A stretch of 64,000 nucleotides of DNA from Xanthomonas hydrangeae (lineage in GTDB: Bacteria; Pseudomonadota; Gammaproteobacteria; Xanthomonadales; Xanthomonadaceae), in NCBI GenBank assembly GCA_905142475.1, contig LR990730.1, positions 4,993,501 to 5,057,500 of the forward strand, in the 5' to 3' direction. Below the pieces are notes generated by a model. The model ran no database searches. It was not told the origin of the DNA and was given only the letters and a program-made list of their open reading frames with translations. Shown one piece after another: positions 10,032 through 18,633 of this stretch (position 1 is its first letter; each line of letters opens with the position of its first letter). The position numbers and the translations under genes were made by a program.

Positions 10032-10849
10032 GCCGCCAGCCATTGAGCCGCGAAGACACCGCGATCCTGGTGCCGGCCCTGAACGAATCGCTGCGCATCC
10101 GCGAAGTGGTCAACGATGCGCTGACCTATTGCTCCAACGTGATCGTGATCGACGACGGCTCCGACGATGGCACCGCCGATTGCATCGCCGACCTGCCGAT
10201 CACCTTGATCCGTCATCCGCAGCGCTTGGGCAAGGGCGCCGCGTTGCGTAGCGGTTTTGCGCAAGCGCAGCGCCTGGGTATGCGCGCAGTGATGACCATG
10301 GACGGCGATGGGCAGCACAAGGCGGCCGATTTCCCGCGCCTGTTGGCCGCGGCCAATCGCCACCCCGGCTGCGTCATCGTCGGCGCACGCATGCGCAAGC
10401 GCGCCACCCAGCCCACCATCCGCCGCATCGGCAACGATTTCGGCGACTGGGGCATCGCCTGGGCCTGCGGCTTCCAGCTGGTCGACAGCCAGAGCGGGCA
10501 ACGCCTGTATCCGGCCTCGGTGTTCACCCTGCCCGACGTGCCTGGCGAAGGCTTCGTGTTCGAAGCGCAATTGCTGATTTCCGCCGCACGCCAGGCCGGC
10601 GCGCGCGTGGTCGCGGTGCCGATCGAAACCCGTTACGCCGGCACCTCGCCAGGCACGTTTCGCAAGAGCCATTTCCGCCTGGTGCGGGACCTGTGGGAAA
10701 TCACCTCGCACGTGGTCGTGCAGGCCTGGAACTACGGGCATATCTGGCGCGAGTACCGCCGCGTGCGCGCCAACCCGGTGCTGATCGACGACGCCGACGG
10801 CGAATTTGCTACTGTGCCTGCGGTCACCAAGAGCAGCCAATCCCCATGA
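10028..10849 (+). CDS. Glycosyltransferase family 2 (DPM1-like)
   Basis: A 273-residue GT-A fold enzyme. It shows the family start TAILVPALNES, the nucleotide-sugar-binding IVIDDGSDDGT near residue 45 and the DXD-like TMDGDGQHKAADFP near residue 95. There is no clear C-terminal membrane domain, so it is probably cytosolic or peripheral. In aryl-polyene clusters such an enzyme is thought to glycosylate the head group or lipid moiety; the donor sugar is not predictable. It is translationally coupled to both neighbours by ATGA-type overlaps. Confidence 0.85.
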   Translation: MSRQPLSREDTAILVPALNESLRIREVVNDALTYCSNVIVIDDGSDDGTADCIADLPITLIRHPQRLGKGAALRSGFAQAQRLGMRAVMTMDGDGQHKAADFPRLLAAANRHPGCVIVGARMRKRATQPTIRRIGNDFGDWGIAWACGFQLVDSQSGQRLYPASVFTLPDVPGEGFVFEAQLLISAARQAGARVVAVPIETRYAGTSPGTFRKSHFRLVRDLWEITSHVVVQAWNYGHIWREYRRVRANPVLIDDADGEFATVPAVTKSSQSP

Positions 10850-12468
10850 ATGCACAGCGTGCCGATGTCGTCATCACCGGTGGTGGCCTGGCCGGCCTGA
10901 GTCTGGCCCTGCAGCTACGCCAACGCGACCCCGAACTGGCGATCACCGTGCTGGAGCGCCGCGCGCACCCGGTACGCGAGGCCGCGTTCAAGGTCGGCGA
11001 ATCCACGGTGGAAATCGGCGCGCATTATTTTGCCGACGTGCTGGGCCTGCGCGAGCATCTGGAGACCGAGCAGATCCGCAAGTTCGGCTTCCGCTTCTTC
11101 TTCTCCGACAGGCGCCAGGACATCGACCGTTGCACCGAACTGGGCGTCAGCCAGATCCTGCCGACGCCCTCGTGGCAGATCGACCGTGGCCGCTTCGAGA
11201 ATTTCCTCGGCGAGCGCGCCCGCGCGCAGGGCATCACCTTTGTCGACGGCTGCAGCGTCAAGGGCGTGGACCTGTCCGATGACGAGGCCGACCACGCCGT
11301 GCGCTACGAGCGCGCCGGCGAGGCCGGCACGCTGAGCGCACGCTGGGTGGTGGATGCCAGCGGCCGCGCCGGCCTGCTCAAGCGCAAACTCGGCCTGGCG
11401 CAGGACAACGCGCACGACGCCAATGCGGTGTGGTGGCGCGTGGAAGGCCTGATCGACCCCAATGGCTGGTCGCAGGACAGCAGCTGGCTGCAACGCTGCA
11501 CGCCGCCGGACCGCTGGCGCTCGACCAACCACATGTGCGGGCCGGGCTACTGGTTCTGGCTGATTCCGCTGTCGTCCGGCGCGCATTCGCTGGGCATCGT
11601 CTGCGATGCGTCCATGCATCCGCTGGACACCATGAACACGCACGAAAAAGCGATGACCTGGCTGCGCACGCATCAGCCGCAGGTCGCCGCCACGCTGGAC
11701 AAGGCCGACTACCGGCTGCAGGACTTCCTGTTCCTGCGCAACTTCTCCTATGGCTGCACGCAGGTGTTCTCGCCGCAGCGCTGGGCACTGACCGGCGAAG
11801 CGGGCTTGTTCCTGGACCCGTTCTATTCGCCAGGCAGCGACTTCATTGCGATCTCCAACACCTACATCTGCGAACTGATCGGCCGCGACCGCGCCGGTAG
11901 ATCGCTCAGCCCGTATGTCGAGCTGTATCAGCAACTGTATTTCTCGTTCTACGAAAACACCCTGACCCTGTATCAGGATCAATACGCCCTGTTCGGCGAT
12001 GCGCAGGTGATGCCGGTCAAGGTGATCTGGGATTACACCTACTACTGGTCGCTGCTGGCGCCGTTGTTCTGCAGCGGACGGATCGCCGACCTCAGCCTGC
12101 TCTCGCGCATGAAGGCGGATTTTTTCTACGCGCGCGACATGAATCTGGCGATGCAGCGCGTGCTGCACGACTGGGGCCAGCACAACACTGCACAAGGCCT
12201 GGCCAGCGACGACGGGCGCCTGCTCGATCAATACCTGATCGGCTGGTTCAACGAACTCAACGGCGCCTTGCACGACACCCTCGACGACGATGCCTTTGCC
12301 GCGCGCGTCCACAGCAATGTCGCGCAGATGGCGGTGCTGGCACGCGAGATCCTGCACAAGGCGCGTCAGCGTCATGCCGAACTGCCGGACCATGGATTGG
12401 ACGCCCTGACCGCCAACGCCATCGGCGAACCGATCCTCACCGCCGCCTGGTACGCCGACGCGGCATGA
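10846..12468 (+). CDS. Flavin-dependent halogenase-type enzyme of the pigment pathway
   Basis: A 540-residue FAD enzyme. It has the dinucleotide-binding GGGLAGLS motif at residues 12-19, the FKVGES segment at 48-53, and the halogenase signature W-x-W-x-I-P at residues 236-241 (YWFWLIP). Lys79 in IRKFGF lies where the lysine that handles hypohalous acid is found in this family. Xanthomonadins are brominated aryl polyenes, so aryl-ring halogenation is the likely role, needing FADH2 from a separate reductase not seen here. The ATG overlaps the GT2 stop. It is the last gene of the first plus-strand run, followed by about 700 bp of repeats. Confidence 0.85.
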   Translation: MNAQRADVVITGGGLAGLSLALQLRQRDPELAITVLERRAHPVREAAFKVGESTVEIGAHYFADVLGLREHLETEQIRKFGFRFFFSDRRQDIDRCTELGVSQILPTPSWQIDRGRFENFLGERARAQGITFVDGCSVKGVDLSDDEADHAVRYERAGEAGTLSARWVVDASGRAGLLKRKLGLAQDNAHDANAVWWRVEGLIDPNGWSQDSSWLQRCTPPDRWRSTNHMCGPGYWFWLIPLSSGAHSLGIVCDASMHPLDTMNTHEKAMTWLRTHQPQVAATLDKADYRLQDFLFLRNFSYGCTQVFSPQRWALTGEAGLFLDPFYSPGSDFIAISNTYICELIGRDRAGRSLSPYVELYQQLYFSFYENTLTLYQDQYALFGDAQVMPVKVIWDYTYYWSLLAPLFCSGRIADLSLLSRMKADFFYARDMNLAMQRVLHDWGQHNTAQGLASDDGRLLDQYLIGWFNELNGALHDTLDDDAFAARVHSNVAQMAVLAREILHKARQRHAELPDHGLDALTANAIGEPILTAAWYADAA

Positions 12469-12618
12469 GCTTGAAGACCGCGCCGGCAACGGCGCGCTTT
12501 TTCTGGATCCGCGCTGGCTTGACCCAAATGCCGGATCGGAAGACGCCGATCAAACCGCACCGCATCGAACGGCCACGCGAGGTGCATTGCTTGCACAGGC
12601 ACACCATCCATCTCTACC

Positions 12619-12726
12619 GGTCCTTGCCCGCCCACCGTCGCGGGACCTTACGCGGCATGGAGGCCGCGTAAGAGCTTACAGGGACGTACTTGCAGCGTGT
12701 CCCGCGATGGTGGGCGGGCAAGGGCC
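12619..12726. repeat. Cruciform repeat, family B copy 1
   Basis: Long arms GCCCGCCCACC...GCGGGAC and GTCCCGCG...GGTGGGCGGGC enclose an inner hairpin CTTACGCGGC/GCCGCGTAAG and a conserved single-stranded GACGTACTTGC segment. The inner loop carries a GGAGG change relative to the other copies. Confidence 0.85.
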
Positions 12727-12950
12727 CTGCAACCAAGCACCAGATCGACCGCTCTGCTGTTGATTCATCTGCACTTTCCAAGCCCTCGATACACACGTGC
12801 AAAAGCAGCAGACCTGCACTGGCGTGGTTGTTCAATCGCGATCGGATGCTTGGATCAAAAGCTCGGTGAGTCGAGGGCGCGGCGCCCTCACCGCACCAGA
12901 CAGCTGGTCGGCTGCTTGATTGAAAACCCTGCGCACCGACCAACTCGACT

Positions 12951-13058
12951 GGCCCTTGCCGGCCCACCGTCGCGGGACCTTACGCGGCATGGATGCCGCG
13001 TAAGAGCCTCCATGGACGGATTCACGGCGTGTCCCGCGATGGTGGGCCGGCAAGGGCC
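12951..13058. repeat. Cruciform repeat, family B copy 2
   Basis: Same architecture as copy 1, but the outer stem reads GCCGGCCCACC paired with GGTGGGCCGGC. Compared with copy 1 both strands of the stem changed together, a compensatory substitution that preserves pairing. Confidence 0.85.
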
Positions 13059-13174
13059 CTGCAGCAAACTCACAGCGGCGAGGACACCGCACCTGCCAAC
13101 CTGGTCGTGCGCTGATGGGAACCAAACTAGCCGCGCCTACCTGGGGGGAGGCATCGTCGTTCTATCAGCGGCTC

Positions 13175-13912
13175 TCAACCCATGCCGCCATTGATGCCGA
13201 TGACCTGGCCGTTGATATAGCCAGCTGACTCCGAACACAGGAACGCCACCAGGGCGGCCACTTCGTCGGGCTTGCCGACGCGGCCGGCGGGCACCAGTTG
13301 CTTGATCACCTCCGGCGCGAAGCTTTCGCCGACCATGTCGCTTTCGATCACGCCCGGCGCGACCACGTTGACGGCAATGCCGCGGCTGGCCATCTCGCGT
13401 GCCAGCGATTTGCTGGCGCCGTGCAAGGCGGCCTTGGCCGCGGCGTAGTTGGTCTGCCCGCGATTGCCCAGCACCGCCGCCACCGACGACACGCTGACGA
13501 TGCGACCCCAGCGCGTACGCGCCATCGGCAACAGCAGCGGCTGGGTGACATTGAAGAACCCGTGCAGCGACACGTCGATGACCCGATGCCACTGTTCGGC
13601 GTTCATGCCGGCCATCGGTGCATCGTCGTGGATGCCGGCATTGTTGACCACGATCTGGATCGGGCCGGCCTCCAGCAGGCTTGCCAGCGCCGCAGCACTG
13701 GCCTGCGCATCGGCCGCATCGAACGCCACCGCCTGGGCACTGCCGCCGTCGGCCACGATCGCCGCGACCACCTCGTCGGCGCGGGCGATATTGCGATTGG
13801 CGTGCACGATCACGTGCCGACCTTGTGCAGCCAGCTGACGGCAGATCGCACCGCCAAGATCGCCGCTGCCGCCGGTAACCAGCGCGCGGCGCTGAGGAAC
13901 GGATGTGCTCAT
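13175..13912 (-). CDS. FabG-like 3-oxoacyl-ACP reductase (SDR) of the pigment cluster
   Basis: A 245-residue short-chain dehydrogenase that would reduce the 3-oxo group of the growing ACP-bound polyene with NADPH. It has the cofactor motif TGGSGDLGG at residues 14-22, NNAG near residue 90, a catalytic Ser in SVSSVA and the YAAAK catalytic pair near 155-159. A C-terminal GYINGQVIGINGG segment is typical of FabG. The ATG at 13912 gives the expected full length. It is the most distal gene of the long minus-strand run that starts with the ACP gene. Confidence 0.9.
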   Translation of the reverse strand: MSTSVPQRRALVTGGSGDLGGAICRQLAAQGRHVIVHANRNIARADEVVAAIVADGGSAQAVAFDAADAQASAAALASLLEAGPIQIVVNNAGIHDDAPMAGMNAEQWHRVIDVSLHGFFNVTQPLLLPMARTRWGRIVSVSSVAAVLGNRGQTNYAAAKAALHGASKSLAREMASRGIAVNVVAPGVIESDMVGESFAPEVIKQLVPAGRVGKPDEVAALVAFLCSESAGYINGQVIGINGGMG

Positions 13913-14016
13913 GGAAGCCTCGGTGAAAGCCGCAGAAACGACGGCGGAAAGAGTCTCATCCTAACGACTGGCAGCAAGCGCAGGAATAGATCGCCCGCAT
14001 TGATCGCCCGCATTCG

Positions 14017-14084
14017 GTAGGAGCGCGCTTGCGCGCGATGCGGCGTCAGCGGTAACGCTTCATCGCGCGCAAGCGCGCTCCTAC
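14017..14084. repeat. Palindromic intergenic repeat, family A copy 2
   Basis: Inverted repeat with arms GTAGGAGCGCGCTTGCGCGCGAT and its complement. Its edge overlaps the end of the dehydratase gene at 14081: the TAG stop codon of that gene is part of the repeat. Confidence 0.85.
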
Positions 14085-14521
14085 AGGGCCTGCGCCGCGC
14101 CCAGCATCACCGTGGCGCGCCCTTCGGCGAGCAACTGATCCCGATGGGTCAGGCGAAAACTGTATTGCTGGCTGTCCTCGCCCTGCAGCAACACCTGTGC
14201 TTGGCAGACGATCGCATCGGGCAGGTCGTCCAGATAGGTGACGTGCAGGTCCACCGCGCGCAGCGCCACCAGCATGCCCGGACGCACCGGCTTGCCCGAT
14301 TCCCTGCCGAGCAAGCCGCCATGCACGGCCATGGCTTGCGCGCCGTACTCGCATAGATGCAGTGCGCGCAGGCGTCCATTGGAGCGCAGCGGATGCAGGT
14401 CACTGCGATGGGCATCACTGCGCAACACGATGCGTTGCGCATCCCACTCCACCACTGCTTCCCACAGGCACATGCTGCCCTGATGCGGAATCAGCGCGGC
14501 AATCGCGTCACGTCCCTGCAT
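14081..14521 (-). CDS. Hotdog-fold 3-hydroxyacyl-ACP dehydratase (ApeP-like)
   Basis: A 146-residue hotdog protein of the group found in aryl-polyene clusters. It has IPHQGSMCLWE near residue 12, with a candidate catalytic His, and the LHLCEYGAQAMAVHGG helix near residue 60, with a candidate Glu. It would dehydrate the 3-hydroxyacyl-ACP intermediate to give the conjugated double bond. The ATG at 14521 is inside the last codons of the exporter gene (14-bp overlap). The gene ends at a TAG provided by a palindromic repeat, so the repeat may have defined its C-terminus. Confidence 0.82.
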   Translation of the reverse strand: MQGRDAIAALIPHQGSMCLWEAVVEWDAQRIVLRSDAHRSDLHPLRSNGRLRALHLCEYGAQAMAVHGGLLGRESGKPVRPGMLVALRAVDLHVTYLDDLPDAIVCQAQVLLQGEDSQQYSFRLTHRDQLLAEGRATVMLGAAQAL

Positions 14522-16874
14522 GCGGTTCTCCGTTCTTTGTGCGTTCCAGCGCCGGCTCGCGCGACACCAGCAAGGCCAGAATGAAATTGAACAACACGCC
14601 CAGCGCCACCGTGCTGCCGATCGCACGCAATACCGGAATGCTGGACGCGGCCAAGAGCGCAAATACCAGCAAGGTCATCAGGCTGCACACGATCAGCGCA
14701 TGCAGCGTGCGCAGTTGATCGGCGTGATCGTCGCCGGCGTGGTCGAAGAACAGCGCGTAATCCAGGCCCAGACCGGCCGCCAGGATCAGCGCGATCAGAT
14801 GGAACAGATTGAGCTCCACCCCCATCCCGCGCAGGATCGCCAGGATCAGTACCGTGGTCAGCGCCATCGGCCACAACACCCGCACGATGCGGCGCGGGCT
14901 GCGCAGCGCGATGGCCACGGTCACTGCCAACAACACTGCAGCCAGCGCCAATGCACCGAGCACACGACCGCGATACGCGGCGACCAGGGATTCGGAAGCA
15001 TCCTTCAGATCCAGCAACTGCGCGCCGCTGCCTTGTACGGCTGCGGCCAACACCGCCGGATCGCGCAAGCCGGTCAACGACACCAAGGCGGTGCTGCGAT
15101 CGCCACGCCCCAGCAGCAGCCCACCGACCGAGGTTGCCAGCGGCGAGCCGGCCAGGTCCTTCGGCAACAGCGCTGCGGCATGCTTGGCGGCGTCCAGATC
15201 CTGCAGGAATGGCGCAAACGCATCGCTGCGGAACGGCGTGGCGGCCACCGCGCTGTCGGTCAGTGCGCGGGCTTGCGCGGCATCCGGCAGCGCGGCCTGA
15301 CGGGCGCGCTGGGTCTTGGCGCTGGGCAGATAGCGCGCGGCCATGTCGTAGCCGGTCAACGAACCCGCGCGCACCAGGGCGTCCAGGCGCGGGCGCAATT
15401 GCTCACTGGCCTGCAGCGCCGCCTCATCGTTCGCTGCGGGCAACGCGAGCACGTAACGCACATCGGGGGCGCCCAGTTCCTGCCGCAACTGCGTGTCCTG
15501 CGCCAACGCCTTGGCTGGCACCGGGGTCAATTTCGACAGATCGTTCTGCCAGAACTGCCCTGGCGCAAACACGATCACCGCGATACCGATCACGGCAATC
15601 ACCGCAAGACTGATGCGCGGCCGCGGCAAGCGCGCGATGCCACGCCAGAGCGCGGCGAGCATGCGCGAATCGGCGTAGTCGCGCGGCGCCGGGTCGATCA
15701 ACGACGGCAGCAGCCAACGGGTGGTGATCGCGGCGGTGGCCAAGCCGGCGATGGTGAACACCGCCAACTGGCGCAAGCCGTCCACACCGGAAAACAGGAA
15801 GGTCACATAGGCAATGCAGGTGGAGACCACGCCGGTGGCCAGTGTCGGCCACAGATGGCGCGCGTTGTCGCGTGGATCCAGCCCCGGGCGCTGATGACTG
15901 AACAGGTGAATCGGATAATCCTGCACCACGCCGATCAGGGTGAACCCGAACGCCACGGTGATGCCATGCACACCCTCGAACAGCAGCGCCACCGCACCCA
16001 GGCCGGCCAGACCCGCGCTCGCCAACGGCAGCACGCCAAGCACCGGAATCTTCCAGCTGCGGTAGGCGACCAGCAGCAACAGCACCAGCCCCACCGTATC
16101 CAGCGTGCCGATCCATTGCGCCTCGCCCTGCGTGCGCGCGGTGATTTCCACCGCAAATGCGCCGGGGCCGGTCAGGACGAGCTGCGTGGCAGTGCCCTTG
16201 CTGACCTTGGCGAAGGCCGCTTGCACCGCGTCGTACGCCAGCTGCTGACCGGTGGGATCGAAACCGGCTGCGCGCGTCTGCACGATCAACAAGGCCGAGG
16301 TGCCGGCGCGGTCGAACCACACCGCGTTACGCGTCTGCGGCGCGGCGGCAGGTTGCAGGGTTTCTGCAAGATGCAGGATTTCCAGCGTGGGATCGCGCGG
16401 CAGCAACGGCTCCACCATCGCGGCCGCAGGCGAGCCCAGATCCTGCACGCGCGCCTGCAATGCCGCTTGCAAGGTCTGCCCATCCAGCGGGGTTGCATCG
16501 AAGCTGTCGCTGAGCAGATAGCGATACGGCAGCAAGCGCTCTGGGATCGCATCCAACCCCGCATTGCCGCCATTGCCGACCAGTTCGAACAACGCCGGCT
16601 GTGCGGCCAGGGCCTGCTGCAGCGCCTGCGACTGCGCGGCCAAGGTTGCCGGGTCGCTGTTGGACAAGGACATCAACAACAGGCGCGAGCCGGGGCCTTC
16701 GCCGAGTTCTTCGATCAGCAGTTTCTGCGCAGGCGTGCGCGGGGCGGGCATGAATTTACGTAGATCGCCGGTGACCTGAAGCGTCTGGCTCAACCAGAAG
16801 CCGGCAACTGCCAGCAGTGCCAGCCACAGCAGCGCCAGGCCGATGCGGCGGTTTGCGTTCAATTCAAGCGCCAT
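14508..16874 (-). CDS. MMPL/RND-family exporter of the aryl-polyene cluster
   Basis: A 788-residue inner-membrane protein with the MMPL arrangement: an N-terminal helix (residues 9-30), a large periplasmic domain, a block of five to six helices around residues 240-390 including a GFTLIGVVQDYPIHLFSHQ segment, a second periplasmic domain and a matching C-terminal helix block ending near residue 775. The second block carries LDYALFFDH. Such exporters in these clusters are thought to move the pigment lipid toward the outer membrane with the LolA-like carrier. The ATG at 16874 is chosen because it precedes the first helix closely; a longer frame adds 17 residues. Confidence 0.87.
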   Translation of the reverse strand: MALELNANRRIGLALLWLALLAVAGFWLSQTLQVTGDLRKFMPAPRTPAQKLLIEELGEGPGSRLLLMSLSNSDPATLAAQSQALQQALAAQPALFELVGNGGNAGLDAIPERLLPYRYLLSDSFDATPLDGQTLQAALQARVQDLGSPAAAMVEPLLPRDPTLEILHLAETLQPAAAPQTRNAVWFDRAGTSALLIVQTRAAGFDPTGQQLAYDAVQAAFAKVSKGTATQLVLTGPGAFAVEITARTQGEAQWIGTLDTVGLVLLLLVAYRSWKIPVLGVLPLASAGLAGLGAVALLFEGVHGITVAFGFTLIGVVQDYPIHLFSHQRPGLDPRDNARHLWPTLATGVVSTCIAYVTFLFSGVDGLRQLAVFTIAGLATAAITTRWLLPSLIDPAPRDYADSRMLAALWRGIARLPRPRISLAVIAVIGIAVIVFAPGQFWQNDLSKLTPVPAKALAQDTQLRQELGAPDVRYVLALPAANDEAALQASEQLRPRLDALVRAGSLTGYDMAARYLPSAKTQRARQAALPDAAQARALTDSAVAATPFRSDAFAPFLQDLDAAKHAAALLPKDLAGSPLATSVGGLLLGRGDRSTALVSLTGLRDPAVLAAAVQGSGAQLLDLKDASESLVAAYRGRVLGALALAAVLLAVTVAIALRSPRRIVRVLWPMALTTVLILAILRGMGVELNLFHLIALILAAGLGLDYALFFDHAGDDHADQLRTLHALIVCSLMTLLVFALLAASSIPVLRAIGSTVALGVLFNFILALLVSREPALERTKNGEPHAGT

Positions 16875-16929
16875 GCGAAAGCCTCGCTGCGCCAGCGGAA
16901 CGTCCACCGGCCGCGCGCGCGGCATCGAG

Positions 16930-17040
16930 CTGCAGTGACGCTTTCTTTCTGCTGAGGGGGGGCCGCAGTGACGCGTTCTTTCTGCTGAAGGCGTGCAACA
17001 CCAGCGCCTCTAGTTTGCTGAAGGCGGTCACTTTTTGCTT
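16930..17040. repeat. Imperfect tandem repeat between exporter and LolA-like genes
   Basis: Two good copies of a ~33-bp unit (GCAGTGACGC-TTTCTTTCTGCTGA...) followed by a decayed third copy (TTTGCTGAAGGCGGTCAC) fill the spacer between two genes of one operon. Frames of about 80 codons cross it on the minus strand but resemble nothing and are taken as by-products of the repeat. Confidence 0.6.
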
Positions 17041-17087
17041 GGTAAGCGCGTGTTCCGACTGCGTACGCAAGACCCCTACGCGATGGC

Positions 17088-17735
17088 TCACGCGCCCGAC
17101 CCATGGCACAGCGTGGTCAGCGCCGCCGCATCGGTCACGCTTGCAGCATCACGCGCCGCACCGGCCAGCAGCGTGCGCTGCACATCGCCTTTCACCGGCA
17201 GGCTTTCGATGCAACGCAGTTCATCGTTGCGACCGTACAGCCGCAGCTCGCGGACCTGCCTGGCGACAGCGGCGTCCTTGGGCTGCAGGGTCAGTTGCCA
17301 GGCCTGCGGCTGGCCCTGTCCACTGACGCGGTACTGCTGCTCCAGCAGCGCGCGGTCGCCGGCCAGCAACGCGCCGAAGCCGGATTTCAAACCGGCCAGC
17401 TCGGGCACCCGGCTCAGCGAAAAGCGCCGTGGCGCCTTGCCTTCGCGTTCCAGTACGCCTTCGTCACCTTTCAGCGTGGTGGTTTCGCGATACGGCGCGC
17501 TGACCTCGCGCACCAGCGTCTGCGCATCCGGGCGGCGGTAGTGGCCCTGCACGCGCAGCGGTGTCTTCAGCAGGGCCGAGCCACGCAGTTCGACGAACTC
17601 GGTACTGACCGGTGCTGGGCGTGCCAGGCGCTGCAGCACCTGGCCGACGTCCAGCGTCTCAGGCGGTGCGGCGCATAGCGGTGCGGCGCTGAACAGCAGT
17701 ATCAGCATCCACGGCAGGGTGCGGCACATCGGCAT
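17088..17735 (-). CDS. LolA-like periplasmic lipoprotein-carrier protein
   Basis: A 215-residue protein with a signal peptide (LPWMLILLFSAAPLCA) and the LolA-type beta-barrel pattern: VSTEFVELRGSALLKTPLRVQGHYRRP, then VREVSAPYRETTTL. It probably shuttles the polyene lipid or an intermediate across the periplasm between the MMPL exporter and the outer membrane. The ATG at 17735 lies 77 bp inside the upstream acyltransferase gene, a long overlap; starts at 17729 or just before the hydrophobic core would shorten it only slightly. Confidence 0.8.
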   Translation of the reverse strand: MPMCRTLPWMLILLFSAAPLCAAPPETLDVGQVLQRLARPAPVSTEFVELRGSALLKTPLRVQGHYRRPDAQTLVREVSAPYRETTTLKGDEGVLEREGKAPRRFSLSRVPELAGLKSGFGALLAGDRALLEQQYRVSGQGQPQAWQLTLQPKDAAVARQVRELRLYGRNDELRCIESLPVKGDVQRTLLAGAARDAASVTDAAALTTLCHGSGA

Positions 17736-18633
17736 GGTGGGTGTTCCAGAAATCGTAGAAGTTGAACCAGTTGTACGGCGCGTAGCGTGTGTAATATTCC
17801 AGCCTGGCCGCGTAATCGCGCATGAGTACGGCCAGCACCGGCGCACGCTGGCGACGCGGCACGTCCAGGCCTTCGCTGAAGGTCTCGAACGCCAGTTCGT
17901 AATGATTGCCGCCGCGATACAGGCCGAACGCCAGCACCACCGGCACCTTGAGCGCAGCGGCGATCAGCCACGGCGAGGTCGGGAACATCGCGTTGCGGCC
18001 GAGGAACATTGCCGGCAATGCCGGGTCGCCCTCGCGCGGGCGATCGATCAGCAGCGCAACCAGCGCGCCGGCGTCGGTGGCGTCCTTGATCGCCATGACG
18101 ATCGAGGTCGCGTCCATGCCGGCGTCGATGATGTTGGCGGCCAGCTGCGGATTCAGCGCGCCCAGCAGGTCGGTCATGGCGCGGTTATGCGCCTTGTCCA
18201 GCACCACCTTGACCTGCACGTCGGGCCGTTCGGTGGCCAGCACGCGCAGCGCATCGAAGCTGCCCAGGTGCGAGCCGAAGATCAGCACGCCGCGGCCGCG
18301 ATCCATCTGCGTATGCAGCTGATCCAGCCCGGTGATGTCGACCTGGAAGCGCTGCATCTGCCCGCACAGCATGTACACGCGGTCCAGGATCGTCGAGGCG
18401 AAGGTATGGATATGCCGCGCCACATCGCGCAGCGTGGCCGGGCGATCGAGCACGCGCGTCAGATAGGCACGCGAGGCACTGCGCTCGGGCGCACGCACCA
18501 GCAGGAAGTACAGCGTGATCGGGTACAGCAGCGCGCGCGCTACCGAGCGCCCGGCGTACCGGGCGATGCCGCGGATCAGCCACAAGGCAAAACGTCCGCC
18601 GCCTTCCGGGCGGTGTTTCCACTGGCTGTTCAT
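17659..18633 (-). CDS. LPLAT-family acyltransferase (HtrB/lauroyl-transferase-like)
   Basis: A 324-residue membrane-associated acyltransferase. It has an N-terminal hydrophobic stretch (SVARALLYPITLYFLLVR), the HX4D acyl-transfer motif HLGSFD near residue 125 and LIDRPREGDPALPAMFLG, as in lipid A late acyltransferases. It probably attaches the aryl-polyene acid or a fatty acid to a lipid anchor. The ATG at 18633 overlaps the preceding hotdog gene by 4 bp. Its 3' end overlaps the LolA-like gene by 77 bp. Confidence 0.85.
   Translation of the reverse strand: MNSQWKHRPEGGGRFALWLIRGIARYAGRSVARALLYPITLYFLLVRAPERSASRAYLTRVLDRPATLRDVARHIHTFASTILDRVYMLCGQMQRFQVDITGLDQLHTQMDRGRGVLIFGSHLGSFDALRVLATERPDVQVKVVLDKAHNRAMTDLLGALNPQLAANIIDAGMDATSIVMAIKDATDAGALVALLIDRPREGDPALPAMFLGRNAMFPTSPWLIAAALKVPVVLAFGLYRGGNHYELAFETFSEGLDVPRRQRAPVLAVLMRDYAARLEYYTRYAPYNWFNFYDFWNTHHADVPHPAVDADTAVQRRTAMRRTA

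Larger units (their letters stand above)
12469..13174. other. 700-bp intergenic region dominated by cruciform repeats
   Basis: Between the convergent halogenase and FabG-like genes there is no convincing gene. A frame of 68 codons opening at 12465 runs into the first inverted repeat and is judged spurious. The region holds two copies of the family B element (12619-12726 and 12951-13058) and a short palindrome GAGGGCGCGGCGCCCTC near 12873. Confidence 0.8.

Noticed and set aside
12465..12671. 68-codon open frame after the halogenase gene
   Set aside because: It runs into the family B inverted repeat, has no ribosome-binding site and its product is shaped by the repeat.
12951..13058. Family B repeats as CRISPR or integrase attachment sites
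   Set aside because: There is no regular spacer array, no cas gene, no integrase, and the copies vary in stem sequence.
16859..17109. Two ~80-codon minus-strand frames between the MMPL exporter and LolA-like genes
   Set aside because: Their repeated QQKE(R/S)VTAA units come from the tandem repeat, two different frames are open at once, and they overlap the ends of real genes.
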